From Allium sativum (lineage: Eukaryota > Streptophyta > Magnoliopsida > Asparagales > Amaryllidaceae): a stretch of 64,000 nt of DNA. This document shows, in pieces, positions 36,419 to 47,724 of this stretch. The stretch lies in NCBI GenBank assembly GCA_030737875.1, contig CM060915.1, forward strand, positions 631,844,786-631,908,785, in the 5' to 3' direction. The notes below the pieces were generated by a model that was not told the DNA's origin, did no database searches, and saw nothing but the letters and a program-made list of their open reading frames with translations. Each line of letters starts with the position of its first letter. Within the stretch, counting starts at the first letter, position 1. The translations under genes and the position numbers were made by a program.

Positions 36419-39400
36419 CCTATAGTTGTAACGAACCAGATCGGTGGTTTGACTAGCCTTAGTATGATTTGCCGTAATTTGGTCTTATTGAGTCTTGGAT
36501 GTATGTTTGCTTGTGATTGTTTTGTTCCAGGATTTAGTGGGTTTGGCATTATTTTGGGAGTCGATTGTCTCCAAAGGTATGGGTTGGTGGTAGACTATGA
36601 GGGGTCTTCGATGACCATTAGAGCGGATTTTGGGCGGAGGGTGGTATTGGGTTGCCTACCTAGTAATGGGGTGATGGCTTGTTTTCTAAATTCCCTCGAC
36701 ATCCTGCACGATGAGTTATCAGATGTGCCTATTGTTGGCGAGTATCCGGACATCTTTGGCGAAGTGACCAGACTTCCACCACACCGAGAGATCGAATTTC
36801 GGATTGATTTAGTGAAAGATGCCAAACCTATAGTGATGGCACTTCGTCGTATGGTGCCAAGGGAGCAGTGAGAGCTCGAGGTGCAAGTAGGCGACCTTTT
36901 GAAGAAGGGATTTATCTGAAGAAGTGTTTCCGAATGGGGAGCACCAGTTGTGTTTGCTACCAAGGCTGATGTTTCCCTTCGCTTATGTGTTGATTACCGT
37001 GAGTTGAACAAGGTGACTAGGAAGAATAAATATCCTCTTCCGCGAATAGATGATTCGTTTGATCAACTAAATAGAGCAAGAGTATTTTCCCAATTGGATC
37101 TCGCGACAGGTTTTCATCAGCTCAGAGTAGCAGCTGAGAGTGTACCTAAAAAGGCATTTTGGACGCCGTCTGGATTTTATGAGTGGTTGGTTATACCATT
37201 CGGGTTGACCAATCCGCTCACATATTTTGTGGATCTTATGAATAAGATTTTTAGAGATCAATTGAATAAGTTTGTTCTTGTGTTCGTTGACGATATCTTG
37301 GTTTACTCAAGGACAGAGGAAGAACATAAGGAACATTTGAGGTCTGTGATGGAGGTGTTGAGGAAACACCAATTGAAAGCGAAATTTTCTAAATGTCACT
37401 TCTGGAGGAGGGAAGTGAGGTTCTTGGGCCATGTTGTTTCAGAGAATGGTATTGCCATGGACCATATGAAGGTGGTTACAGTGCAAGATTGGTCTATGCC
37501 TAAGAATTTAACAGACGTGGGAAGTTTCTTGGGATTAGTTGGATATTATCATAAGTCTATTCAAGACTTCTCCAAGATAGCTGCCCCATTAACTCGGTTG
37601 ACCAAGAAGATTCAAGCATTCATCTGGGACGTAAGGTGTGAAAATGCATTTAAGAGCATAAAGGAAAAGTTGACGTGTGCACCAGTGTTGGTTATTCCTA
37701 AAGGGATTGACGAGATGACGGTATACACGGATGCCTATGGTATCGGACTAGGTGATGTACTGATGCAAAGAGGTAGGGTTGTAGCTTATGCTAGTCGGCA
37801 ACTGAAACCACATGAGAAAAGATATCCTATACACGATTTGGAATTGGCAGCGATCGTGTTCGCTTTAAAGATATGGAGACACTATCTCTTGGGAGAAAGA
37901 TTCGAGTTGTTTACCGATCGTAAGTCATTAAAGTATCTTTTCTCTCAGAAGGATTTAAATCATCATCAGTAGATATGGTTCGATTTCTTGGCTTCCTATA
38001 ATTTCAATATCGCATACACACTTGGGAAGGGAAATGCAGTAGCTGATGCAATGAATAGGAGACATGCCGGCTTAGGGGTTATGTTTCTGGAATAGAAGCA
38101 AGTGGAGCATATTGCGGGATATGATTTCATATCTAAGTATGAATTGGATCCAAAAATATTAGCAAATTTGACGATCAGACCGACTTTGATTGAACGGATT
38201 GGTTCCAGTCAGGGACGATCCTAATCTATTGGAAATCATCTCCATGATAGAGATGGGTATCGACAGTGAGGCAACGATCAAGTATGGACTTGATCGAGAA
38301 TGATGGCTTCGAAAGATTGAGAGGTTGGTTGTACCCAACGTGAATGGATTGAGAAATGAAGTGCTTAGAGAATGCCATCACACGCAACTGACTATACATC
38401 CTAGTGGTAACAAAATGTATCGAGACATGAAGCAGACCTACTACTAGGAAGGGATGAAGAGAGATGTTGGGAAGTTTATATCCAATGCATAAACTACCAG
38501 TTAGTTAAAGTCGAGCAAAAGAAGCCTAGTGGTTTGTTACAACCATTAAAAATTCCCGAATGGAAATGGGAACAAGTCTCAATGGATTTCATTGACGGTG
38601 TACCAAGGACTAGATCAGTTCATGATAGTATATGGGTAATTGTGGGTAGATTGACCAAAATTCCAAGGTTTATACCCGTCAAGTCGAATAGAACGGCAAC
38701 TAAGTTAGCAAAGCTGTATATGAAGTGGGTAGTGAGATTTCATGGAGTACCCAAAGGTATCATGAGTGACCGAGAACCATTATTTACTAGTGGGTTTTGG
38801 AAGAGCTTACAAGAGGCTTTAGGATCAGAATTACATCTCATTACCACGTACCATCTCCAAACCAATGGTCAAACAAAGAGGGTGAATCGTGTATTAGAGG
38901 ATCTCCTGAGAGCTTGTATATTGGATTTTGGAGGTTAATGGGATGACCATTTGCATCTGGTTGAGTTCGCGTATAATAATAGTTATCAGTCCAGTATTGG
39001 TATTCCTCCATTTAAGCTTTGTACGAAAGATCGTGCACTCACCATCATGTTGGTTGGAGACCGGTGAGAAATTTGTGCTTGGGCCAGATGTAATAAGAGA
39101 AACTTCAGATAAGATCAAGGTTATTCAACAGAGAATAAAGGCTACCCAAGATAGGCAAAAAAGTTACGTTGATAAAAGATGAAGTGATTTGAAATTCTCC
39201 GTTGGCGACTTGGTATTCGTCAAGTTTTCTCCATTGAAGAATGTGATTCGATTTGTTAGGAGAGGTAAATTGGCACCAAAGTTTGTTGATCCATTCCCAG
39301 TTCTCAAACAAGTTGGGAATTTAGCGTATAAAGTTGGATTTCCTAACAAGATGGCAGGAGTGCACGACGTATTTCATGTCTCTCAGTTAAGGAATTTCGT

Positions 39401-39630
39401 GCACGATTCTGGTATGACTATCTCACCCGATCAAATGGATGATATCGTGGTAGACCTGAGGAAATTGAAAGCCGCAGACCGATTCGTATTATCAGACACG
39501 ATACGAAGCAACTTCAGAGGAAGACGGTGAAACTGGATAAGGTCGAATGGGGTGATAACGAGAGTGACCGTACTTAGGAAACCGATGAGAACATAAGGAA
39601 GTCATATCCAGAGCTCTTTACTTGGTAATG
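36419..39630 (+). pseudogene. pol: Element C pol after D (rest of PR, RT, RNaseH, INT, tail)
   Basis: Protease resumes with the CCTAT duplication and GFGIILGVD (about 36540). RT: in-frame TGA at 36869 and another at about 36917 (Arg codons in relatives), then a long open stretch 36950-37972 with [14 protein letters not shown] at 37283-37294, and RNaseH beginning TDAYGIGLG (about 37727) and [13 protein letters not shown] near 37970 ends it. INT is patchy: zinc region with lost residues (38370-38500), open core piece 38534-38938 with MDFID and SDREP, then 39189-39530 (C-terminus). The tail KVEWGDNESD (about 39540) to YPELF (about 39620) resembles a chromodomain end. More divergent from A, B and D than they are from each other. 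Confidence 0.88.
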
Positions 39631-39779
39631 TTTTGATCGCGATGTAGTTACTCCACATGCTAGGATAGGCTTGCTGTATGTATGTTTGATTGTTGCGAAT
39701 GGTTGATAAGCATGCGGGGCCTTTTGGCTGTTTACTTGGTTAGGGAATTTCAGGGGCGAAATTTCTTAAGGGTGGAGAG
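39631..39779 (+). other. Element C 3' untranslated region and polypurine tract
   Basis: Only about 150 bp, much shorter than the ~560-bp region of A, B and D. It retains a ttcaggggcgaaatttc block related to their gggacgaaatcc and a purine tract aagggtggagag ending at 39779. The hairpin modules are absent. Confidence 0.7.
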
Positions 39780-41400
39780 TGTAACGACCTGCATTTTACG
39801 CATCGAAGGATCATAGAATATTTATTTCATTTTCATACAAAGTCATATGGTCGTATAACTTTGGAGAACGACTATTGGGGTCATTTCCCATGTTCAAGAT
39901 TTTTGCCGAATTTTAAATGACCGTTTTACCCCTGGCAAATCTTGTTTCGCTTATAACTTTTGATTAGTAAGGAGTTTTGTCCTGAAACCACTTCCATTGG
40001 ATGATGGTTTACCTTTCCGTAGAGTGACTACATTAATCAAACAGACTTAACGTTTGGGAGATATGGCTGAAATAAGGTTTGGAAGATGAAAAACAAGATA
40101 ATTGGGCTTAACGGGGTGATCAGCAGCTAAGCCCATAACCTATTTCGGGATAAGGGTTATGGGAGGACCGAAAGGGTTTGGGAAAACATTTCATTTCAGT
40201 TTTCTAACTTCCACTTACATTCCTTGAACCCTAGCAATGGCCTCCACCTTCTAAATTCGTCTTTAATCACTTTCTAATTACATAATAGCCAAATCTACAT
40301 CAAATTAAGGCGGATTAGCATAGAAATTAAGATAGAGCTGCTGGAATACATTGGGATCCATGCCAAATCAGTTAGAGTTTCAGATCTGAATTTTTTTTAT
40401 GGCTAAGGTGAGTGATTTGCAGTTTTATTCACTAATTACTGCTAAGTAGGGGTGATTAGTGATAATCAGCGAAATTATGCATCATAAAAATCTGGAAAAA
40501 CATGTAGAAATTCTAAAATATTATCTTATGTCACTGGTGAAAATTTGGGTTAATTTGGATTAAGTTTGCTAATTCTATAGTTAAAACATGGTTAAGTGGA
40601 TTAAGGGGAAAAATCATATTTTTGGCTATGGTTGATCTAAAATATTTCATGTAATTGATATTTTAATGTTTTTAATTGATCCTACATGTTATTACTATTG
40701 TTTGGTATGCCTTATGGTTGCATAGGAAATTTAGAATGGTTGAAAACGCCATCGAGATGTGAAAATAGTTTGCTAGAAAGTGGTGCAGGTTTTGGGTCGT
40801 ACGGAGCGATACCTAGGGGAGCGACCCCTAGGAAATGAGCGATACCTAAGGGAGCCCCATAGGAAATGAGTGATTCCTAGGGGAGCGATCCTAGGAAATG
40901 AGCGATTCCTAGGGGAGCGACCCTAGGAAGCTAACGATTCCTAAAGGGGCGGTCCTTGGGAAGTGAGCGATCCTATAGCGATTCCTAGGGGAGCGATCCC
41001 TAGGAAGTGAGCGATCCTAAGGGAACGACCTTAGAAAGTTAGCATTTCCTGGGGAGCGAACCCTAGGAAGCGAGTGATTCCTAGTGGGGTGACCCCTCGG
41101 AAAGGAGCAATCACTAAGGGGGCGACCCCTAGGATGGCGAGCCGGTCAGGATGGGTGAGATCGGATTTCCAAAGGATATCCTAACAATTTTGCTGCAGGA
41201 CGTGTGCAAAGGAGTTATCGATATCTACAACTTTCGTTTACAAAAGAGAGAGGAGGCATGTAGACGAACCAGAGCTAGAGGATGCATGGACTGGGAAGGG
41301 TTATTGGCTATAGATCAGAAGGTCATGGTCGTGGCAATTAGTTGTACGGAGTCCAAAAGGGCATGGACCCGTGATGGCCTCAATGGATTTGGTGATCAAA
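39780..41400 (+). repeat. Element C 3' LTR, truncated
   Basis: Begins TGTAACGACCTGC and follows the 5' LTR to about position 22873 of that copy, then stops at the CACTA-like terminus. The hairpin minisatellite is at 40804-41140. The missing ~720 bp would lie beyond the CACTA element, outside the window. Confidence 0.88.
40804..41140 (+). repeat. CCTAGGGG/CCCCTAGG hairpin minisatellite in C 3' LTR
   Basis: Second copy of the array at 22288-22600, with different unit order, internal deletions and more point changes, so the array has been rearranged since insertion. Confidence 0.83.
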
Positions 41401-41432
41401 CACAACACCAGAAAGGCTAAATTGTCACACTT

Positions 41433-41840
41433 ATAACTGTGAGTAACCAGTTTACTCACAGTTATGACCGTTAAGCCAATGTGCATTGGTAATATTTGTC
41501 ATGAATGTTATCTTGGTTATATCCGTGACAAATAATAATATATTATCACGGTTATAAACGTGACAATTTTTACTGTCCTAACGGTTATAAGAGTGATAAT
41601 ATTTACTTTCCTAATGTTTATAAGTGTGATAATATTTACTTTCCTAACGGTTATAACTATGATAATATTTACTTTCCCAATGGTTATAAACTTGGTTAAT
41701 GCTAGAATTGTAATGGTGTTAACCATTATTATTCTGTTATCACTAATGGTTATAAGTGTGGCGTATATATTATTTCTAATGGCTACTCCCACATTTACCA
41801 CACTAATAACCATGACAAATTGTATATAGTACACTGCATA
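41433..41840. repeat. CACTA subterminal repeats: 14-bp stem-loop and four 33-bp units
   Basis: Perfect inverted repeat ATAACTGTGAGTAA (41433-41446) / TTACTCACAGTTAT (41452-41465). Four consecutive 33-bp units start at 41560, 41593, 41626 and 41659 (consensus gtgataatatttactttc then ctaacggttataa). Related ggttataa motifs continue to about 41765. In CACTA elements such arrays bind the TnpA-type protein (family knowledge). Confidence 0.75.
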
Positions 41841-43454
41841 CATAAATCACCTATATTGCATATCAAATATGCATACATATATTCAGTGCTATTGTTGGCT
41901 ACATACACAGTAATAACATTAGAATAACAAATAACATGTAGAACATACCAAATTTAAACTAGCAAACACAACAAGTTTAAAATACCGACAAAACAATTAT
42001 AAACCGTCATTAAAATACATAATAAGTTTTAAACCATAAGATCTTCTCATATCCCACACCGTGGATAATAGAAGGCAGAAACACATATAGATGCAATTTA
42101 CATACAGACATACTGTAGAGAATAAGCTCTGGTTCCTTGATACAAACACCATAGGACCATTACACAATAGCTAGACGAAGTCCTGAAGATAAAGCTTAAG
42201 CTTGATCTGTTATACCTGCAAAAATATTTAAATCGGAACATGTTATATGAAATTTTTCATTGGACATAAATGTCAGGTAAGTATTAGCAGATATAGGATG
42301 ATGAAATAGTAAGCAAGAAGCGCTTTCATGTATTTCATTACAAAAGCAAAATCTAGATAAAAGCATTAGCAGATAACATTATAAGTTTACAAATCATATA
42401 ACCTAATACCCCAATGTTAAAAGAAGAATTAGGCACTGCTTAGACTTTTAGTGAATAATGGAATGGTCAAAACCATATTAATGAATGGTGCAGATAAGCA
42501 TATATGAGAAGGATATGATCAAACATATCAGCGAAGCAACCACGTCCATTTCAAATAATGAACAGTTGCAACAGACAACCAAGAAACATGGTGGTAAATT
42601 AGTATAAATAATTCAAAAATGAAATTCAGTATATGCAAAATGACAGATTAAAATTTACCTGATTTACAAGCCAACATGAGCACAAAGTCAGAAAAGGTAA
42701 GCAAAAGTGGACTAATCATTTTTTTTTCTTTTGCAGATCATCCTATATATAACAACGTGAGCACCAAAAAAAAGTATCCTAGAATGCACCAAAAAAAGAG
42801 AATGCAAATGGAATTTTTTATCTACATGCACCAAAAAAAAGTGGACTAATTGAGTTTTACCTAAATGCACCCAAAAAAAAGGAAAGCGAAAGTGGACTAA
42901 TCTGATTTTTATCTACATGCACCAAAAAAAAAGGAAAGCGAAAGTGGACTAATCTTATTTTTATCTACATGCACCCAAAAAAATGCAGATGATTTTTTTT
43001 GCTATATTATGGTGTAAAGGTGAAAAAGAAGTATCTTAGAATTTTGTTTTTGGCCTGTTTTGAGGATGCTAAATAAAGACAGAAACATGAAAAGCAGGGC
43101 TTGACAACCCAAATGTGAATTCCACTTCATTGATTTAACACTGTTATGTGGCAATAAAGCAGTATACGAGGGAATATCATGACAATTTTGGGTAGCTACG
43201 TGTTCATCGCAAGTTGTTATTAGTATGCAATACACGGGAGACAAACGACTCACTTAATCGAACATGTTCAGATTTTATATTTAGAAAATTAATGTAAGAA
43301 AAAAAATGAAGAGAAAGTTGGCTATTAATTATACATTATTTCCTAAGAAACTTATACAACATTTATGATGAACAGTTCACATGACATGTTTCTAATACTG
43401 AAGAAAGATGAACATAGGTAGCCTTTTTGATAGTTTAGGAACAAGATAAAATAC
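41841..43454. other. AT-rich region without supported gene; minisatellite at 42760-42985
   Basis: No convincing open frame. A minisatellite at 42760-42985 has about four degenerate units of roughly 53 bp (ggaaagcgaaagtggacta ... tttttatctacatgcacc plus an A-run). On the minus strand, a ctgcaggtataac-type donor near 42220 followed by low-coding sequence could be the 3' part of a transposon transcript; this is only a guess. The missing later exons of the FAR gene were looked for here and not found. Confidence 0.45.
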
Positions 43455-44495
43455 CTTATAAGACCAAGATCCTTCATATTTTGAATGGAAGAGGCGTCGG
43501 AAGCAAGAATTTGAGATGCAAAAGCCAACCTAATTTCATTTTCAATATCCAGTGGCAAAGCAAACCAAGAAAACATGTTCTCACTTGCAATTGTGTCGCC
43601 TATGCAAAAAGCCTTTTCCATGACCCTGCCTTGCCTTTGCCCATTCACGTATGCTGCCAATAAATAACAATACATAAATAATCAAAATATAAGCATTCTA
43701 TTGACTATGCCTATTTAAAGGATTATTAATCGATTACCAGTTGATACATGTAAGAAGAGCAAATGCTTTTTAAATCTCTTTGTGAAACTCATAAGTCTGA
43801 ATGGTCCCATTGTATTTATGTCTAATGCAACATCATACCTACAAACAGCCAAATAGCATAAGAGAAGCAACGATAAGATACATAGGTCGGAACCTTTTTC
43901 TTTCTCCTTAAAAATACCTTTCATCGAAAGTTGTGTTTGCAGTAGAATTCAGGATAACATCAGCCTCATTAGCTATCTCATTGGCAATATTTGCATCTAA
44001 TCCCATTCTTGGCCCTCTTACGTTTCCAATTACGGGAACCAGTTTATCAAACATGAAATCTTGATAGTTTTTACCATGACTTTTTTCAATACATCAAAAA
44101 GCTCAGTGTTTACGATCTACAAATAGCAATAGACAACATGACACAGTTAAACCAAGAAGTTTGCAGGAGTAAAAAAAAAAAAAAAAACTATGCCTCATTT
44201 TTCAGCCTATCTATCCCTACTGCTTTATTTTTTGCATTTAACAATACATATATTTTCCCAACATCAGGCACTGTCCTTAAAATTTTCTCAATAAGAACTC
44301 AAAAGCATACACATTAAGCAAAACAAAACTAATTTATATAAAAAGCAGTAAATGAATAAATTATCTAGAAAATCGAGGTAGAACGAATGGTACCTTTGGC
44401 AGAAAACCTGTTGCACCGGTAATAAAGAGATTCTTTCCTTTGAGAAAATCGACAATGCCAATTCCTTTGTTATAATTTATTAAGTTTGCATTCAT
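43455..44495 (-). pseudogene. Fatty acyl-CoA reductase (FAR) 5' gene fragment, five exons
   Basis: Minus strand. Exon 1 44495-44394 (MNANLINYNKGIG ... TGATGFLPK, the NAD(P)H-binding motif). Exon 2 about 44297-44194 (EKILRTVPDVGKIY ... RLKNE). Exon 3 44116-43918 (VPVIGNVRGPRMG ... NEADVILNSTANTTFDE). Exon 4 43838-43738 (YDVALDINTMGP ... FLHVST). Exon 5 43653-43455 (AYVNGQRQGRVMEK ... MKDLGLIR). This order matches the N-terminal Rossmann part of plant FARs, which reduce fatty acyl-CoA to alcohols for wax and suberin. The exon carrying the catalytic Tyr-x-x-x-Lys and the C-terminal domain are absent. A one-base deletion in exon 3 (near 44065) shifts the frame; intron 1 lacks an in-phase AG acceptor and intron 2 uses a GC donor. 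Probably captured by the surrounding transposon. Confidence 0.82.
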
Positions 44496-47337
44496 AGACT
44501 CTAACAATCAATAAGGAGTAATCAAATTGATATTCACATTCATCTCTAAACTCTTTGTTAATAGCGAAGAAGATCCATTGTGCTTCTTACGTTGCTATTA
44601 GTATTGTGGCAACACACAGATGTATTATATTTCTTCTTACATATCATTGGAAAATATTCGGTTTTTTTGGTTTAGGATAGACGTAGGGATTAGCAGTGAA
44701 GTACCCATTGTTGCAATGAAAAATTTAGAATCAGAAGTTTCTCAAAGAAAATTAGTGAAAAACTAAGATAAAGAATGGTTAGTATTTTTGTGCATTGCAG
44801 TTTTTGCAAAAAGAAGAGTAATTAGGAAGTTAGTGAACAAAATTGTAAGAATGGATATAGTTGAGAGTATGGTAGTTTGAAAGAGGCTTATAAAAGAGGG
44901 AACATCATTGGTTGGTACATAGTTTGGTTTTTGGCTGAGGAAGCATGCTACCTTTTTCCCAAACTCTTCACACAAATTTTGATGTGAGTAGTTAAAAAAA
45001 TTTGGATTTATCTTTTTAATTTTCTTAGTCAAAGTCGTGATAATTCAAGAAATGCAAAGGTTATGCTCAAGAAATAAAGAGAAGTGTGGCACTGCATACC
45101 AACACTACTGACGATAGAAAGAAAAAGTAATATAACAGAGATCCTAAGTTTATTATCAATTTTTTTTTCAAATTCTGTTCCTTTCGAGTATAAATTTTGA
45201 CACAACTAAATACTTACTGACATTCTTTAGAGAATAATTTTGTGTAGTATATCATAATAAGATAGATGAAATTATATTGGTTATTTTCGTTCTTACTCAA
45301 TCACTCTCTCGCCTTTTGTATATCAATTTTGATACAAAATTACCTCTCAGATAAATTCAAGCTCCATGAAAGATAATTAACCGAAACACTTGATACTAAA
45401 ATGAAGTTGTTAGTTATATTGACATGGAAATCCCAGTAAATTTAATGTTTGAATTGTATATGTGTCTCTTAAAATCTGACACTCGTATTCTCTATCTTTC
45501 CTATATTCTAATCATTTCATTCCCTTGCTATCCCTTATAGCATCCTAACAACAGTTGGTGCCTACACTCTCATTTTGCCTAGAACTCACTTGTCCTGTCT
45601 GAGGAAGTAAAACAAATAAGCATAGTAACTAAAATTGACCTAGCTACAATACAAAAGTCCTCTTGAAATTGAAGGAAGAAACTTAATGTTTTAAGATATA
45701 TTTTCCCCTCTAATTCTTGTTTCCTTTTGATTATGAAACTTTACTATTATGGAATTTTATTATGCTTTCCCTACATAACTGAAATTAAATTGGAAAATAT
45801 GAGGGAAGAAAACAATACTGATATTAAAGCATAACCATGTACTGATAAAGAAAATGAGAAAGTACATTAATATTCAAGTGGCTCCATGTATAAGAAAACA
45901 AGATAAAATTTAAACTATTAAAATAAGTATTTTCAGGTTTCATAATTCATAACTTAGGGGAAGAAAATCTAAAACAACCAATAGAGAAATATCTAAAAAA
46001 ATCAATACCTGAAAACTCATTTTTCATTCAAAATTTGTGTATAATTAAACTTTGAAGCATCTAAAAAATCAATAGCTAGAAAATAAAAAAATATGAATAT
46101 TGTTGTATACTCATAGTTTAAGCATCATAACTGAACACATATCCATCTTTCAAACTATGCATCAACAGGTGAAGAAAACCCCAATATAAATTGCCAACAG
46201 GTAATACACATGATTCTCCTACAAAAGCAACATCCGATGAGATTGATCAATTAATTTAGAAACAATTACCTGCATCATCATCACACAGATATAATATGGT
46301 GTAAGACTTTGTCTGCATGGACTAATTCATCTCACGTGAAAGAACTCTATGATATCAAAACCTATAAATAAAGAAATTTAATTATTGCAAATTTTATAAT
46401 AGAGGAAACATGGTATTGATTCTATACCATTACGATCACCTAAGAAAATTTTCCTTTTGAATCCCAAAAGTTAATTATTTAATTGGCAATTATATTAAAT
46501 GCCTCAACATTGCCATAACATTAAGAACACAAACAATGTGCTGATAGAAATGCATGCTATATATATGGTAAATCGTATACAATTAATTATGAAAATGCGC
46601 AATATATTTCTAATTAAATATTATTTGAAGAATGAGCCTGAGTCTATCTTGAAATATCAAGAAAAATATCAGTAATGATTTTCAAATGAATGAGTATTAA
46701 TTTACCATGTTAATGAAGACGCGATATCATATTTTCATATATACTAGAATCTTATGCTTGAATTTTAATTTATCGTTTCCTCCATCGATTAAGCTTTCAA
46801 TCCCCTTCAAGAAATTAAGTTTCCAATGAAACCATTTGATTTAGTATAAGTAGATTACGTGACACTTTAACAGGAAATTAGAAACAATTGGAACTCATGG
46901 TTGACTTTAATTTCTCCCTCATTAACATGTCTACACAAATATTAATAATATTTATATCATTGAGTCAACATAGCACTTTTATATTTAGACAAAGTCTCTA
47001 AATAAATATAACAAATAAACAAACTAGGCATGAATGTCCTAAAAAAAAATCAGTTTGAACATGTGAAATGCGCTGACTGTAAATAACAATCAGTTATAAA
47101 GAGAACCTAAGTATATTAAGCAAACAATCTCTATTGGATAGGACATGTGAGTAATTTAAAAAATCCAAATCAAGCATATATATTAATGTCTAATCATTTG
47201 TACAAACCGTTAATGTTAAAACATAACAATGAATAATTAAGATAAAAAATTATCAGTAGCTAAGTAAACACAAAACTATCATAAAGTTAGAATTTCAGTT
47301 AATACACATATCGGTATTTTTGTGCAAACTTCAAAAC
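44496..47337. other. AT-rich spacer upstream of FAR fragment
   Basis: About 2.8 kb with no supported gene, RNA gene or recognisable element. Open frames are short and low-complexity. It may include the captured FAR 5' flank and transposon body. Confidence 0.4.
47333..47337. repeat. Target-site duplication of the copia element (left)
   Basis: AAAAC; second copy at 61574-61578. Confidence 0.9.
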
Positions 47338-47724
47338 TGTAGAGAAGAAGAGATATTGTGAAAGATTTCATTCATACAGTACTGACAATTACAAAGCAAT
47401 AAATATGCCAAAGAACAAAAAATATCTTTGAGCAATTATTCCTGGCCTTATTATCTCATGCAGTAAAAACAGGAAATATCTTTGAGCAATTATTCCTGGC
47501 CTTATTATCTCATGCAGTGAAAACAGGAAAGTATCTTTAAGCAATTATTCCTGGCCTTATTATCTCATGCAGTGAAAACAGGAAATATCTTTGAGCAATT
47601 ATTCCTGGCCTTATTATCTCATGCAGTGAAAACAAGAAATACCTTTGAGCAATTATTCCTGGCCTTATTATCTCATGTAGTGAAAACAGGAAATATCTTT
47701 GAGCAATTATTCCTGGCCTTATTA
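47338..47724 (-). repeat. Copia 3' LTR with 54-bp tandem repeats (6 units)
   Basis: 387 bp. Six 54-bp units (consensus tatctttgagcaattattcc plus ctggccttattatctcatgc) run from 47423 to the LTR edge, the last one truncated exactly at the LTR terminus ccttatta. The other LTR has five units. Confidence 0.92.

Larger units (their letters stand above)
21261..41400 (+). mobile_element. Chromovirus C, interrupted by D and truncated at its 3' LTR
   Basis: Second chromovirus type. 5' LTR 21261-23593 begins TGTAACGACCCGC. The primer site is TGGTATCAAAGC at 23596. Gag and the protease start run to 24980, element D occupies 24981-36418, and the rest of PR, RT, RNaseH and INT with a tail runs 36419-39630. 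The purine tract precedes the 3' LTR at 39780, which stops at 41400 where the CACTA-like terminus begins, about 720 bp short of the 5' LTR. Frames are broken by stops and shifts. TATTC (21256-21260) would be its left TSD; the right one is not in view. Confidence 0.9.

Noticed and set aside
36386..36423. N-terminus of an open frame continuing into C protease
   Set aside because: Its first ~11 codons are the end of the D LTR. The frame is a junction artefact and the true C sequence starts at the TSD.
41517..41843. Hydrophobic open frames on both strands
   Set aside because: Produced by the 33-bp subterminal repeats (33 is a multiple of three, so repeats stay open). Repetitive Ile/Val-rich sequence has no domain.
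43455..44495. Functional host FAR gene
   Set aside because: Later exons with the catalytic Tyr-x-x-x-Lys are absent, exon 3 is frameshifted, and the locus sits 2 kb inside a transposon end.
47423..47720. CRISPR-like array (regular 54-bp units)
   Set aside because: The units are contiguous, with no distinct spacers, inside a plant copia LTR.
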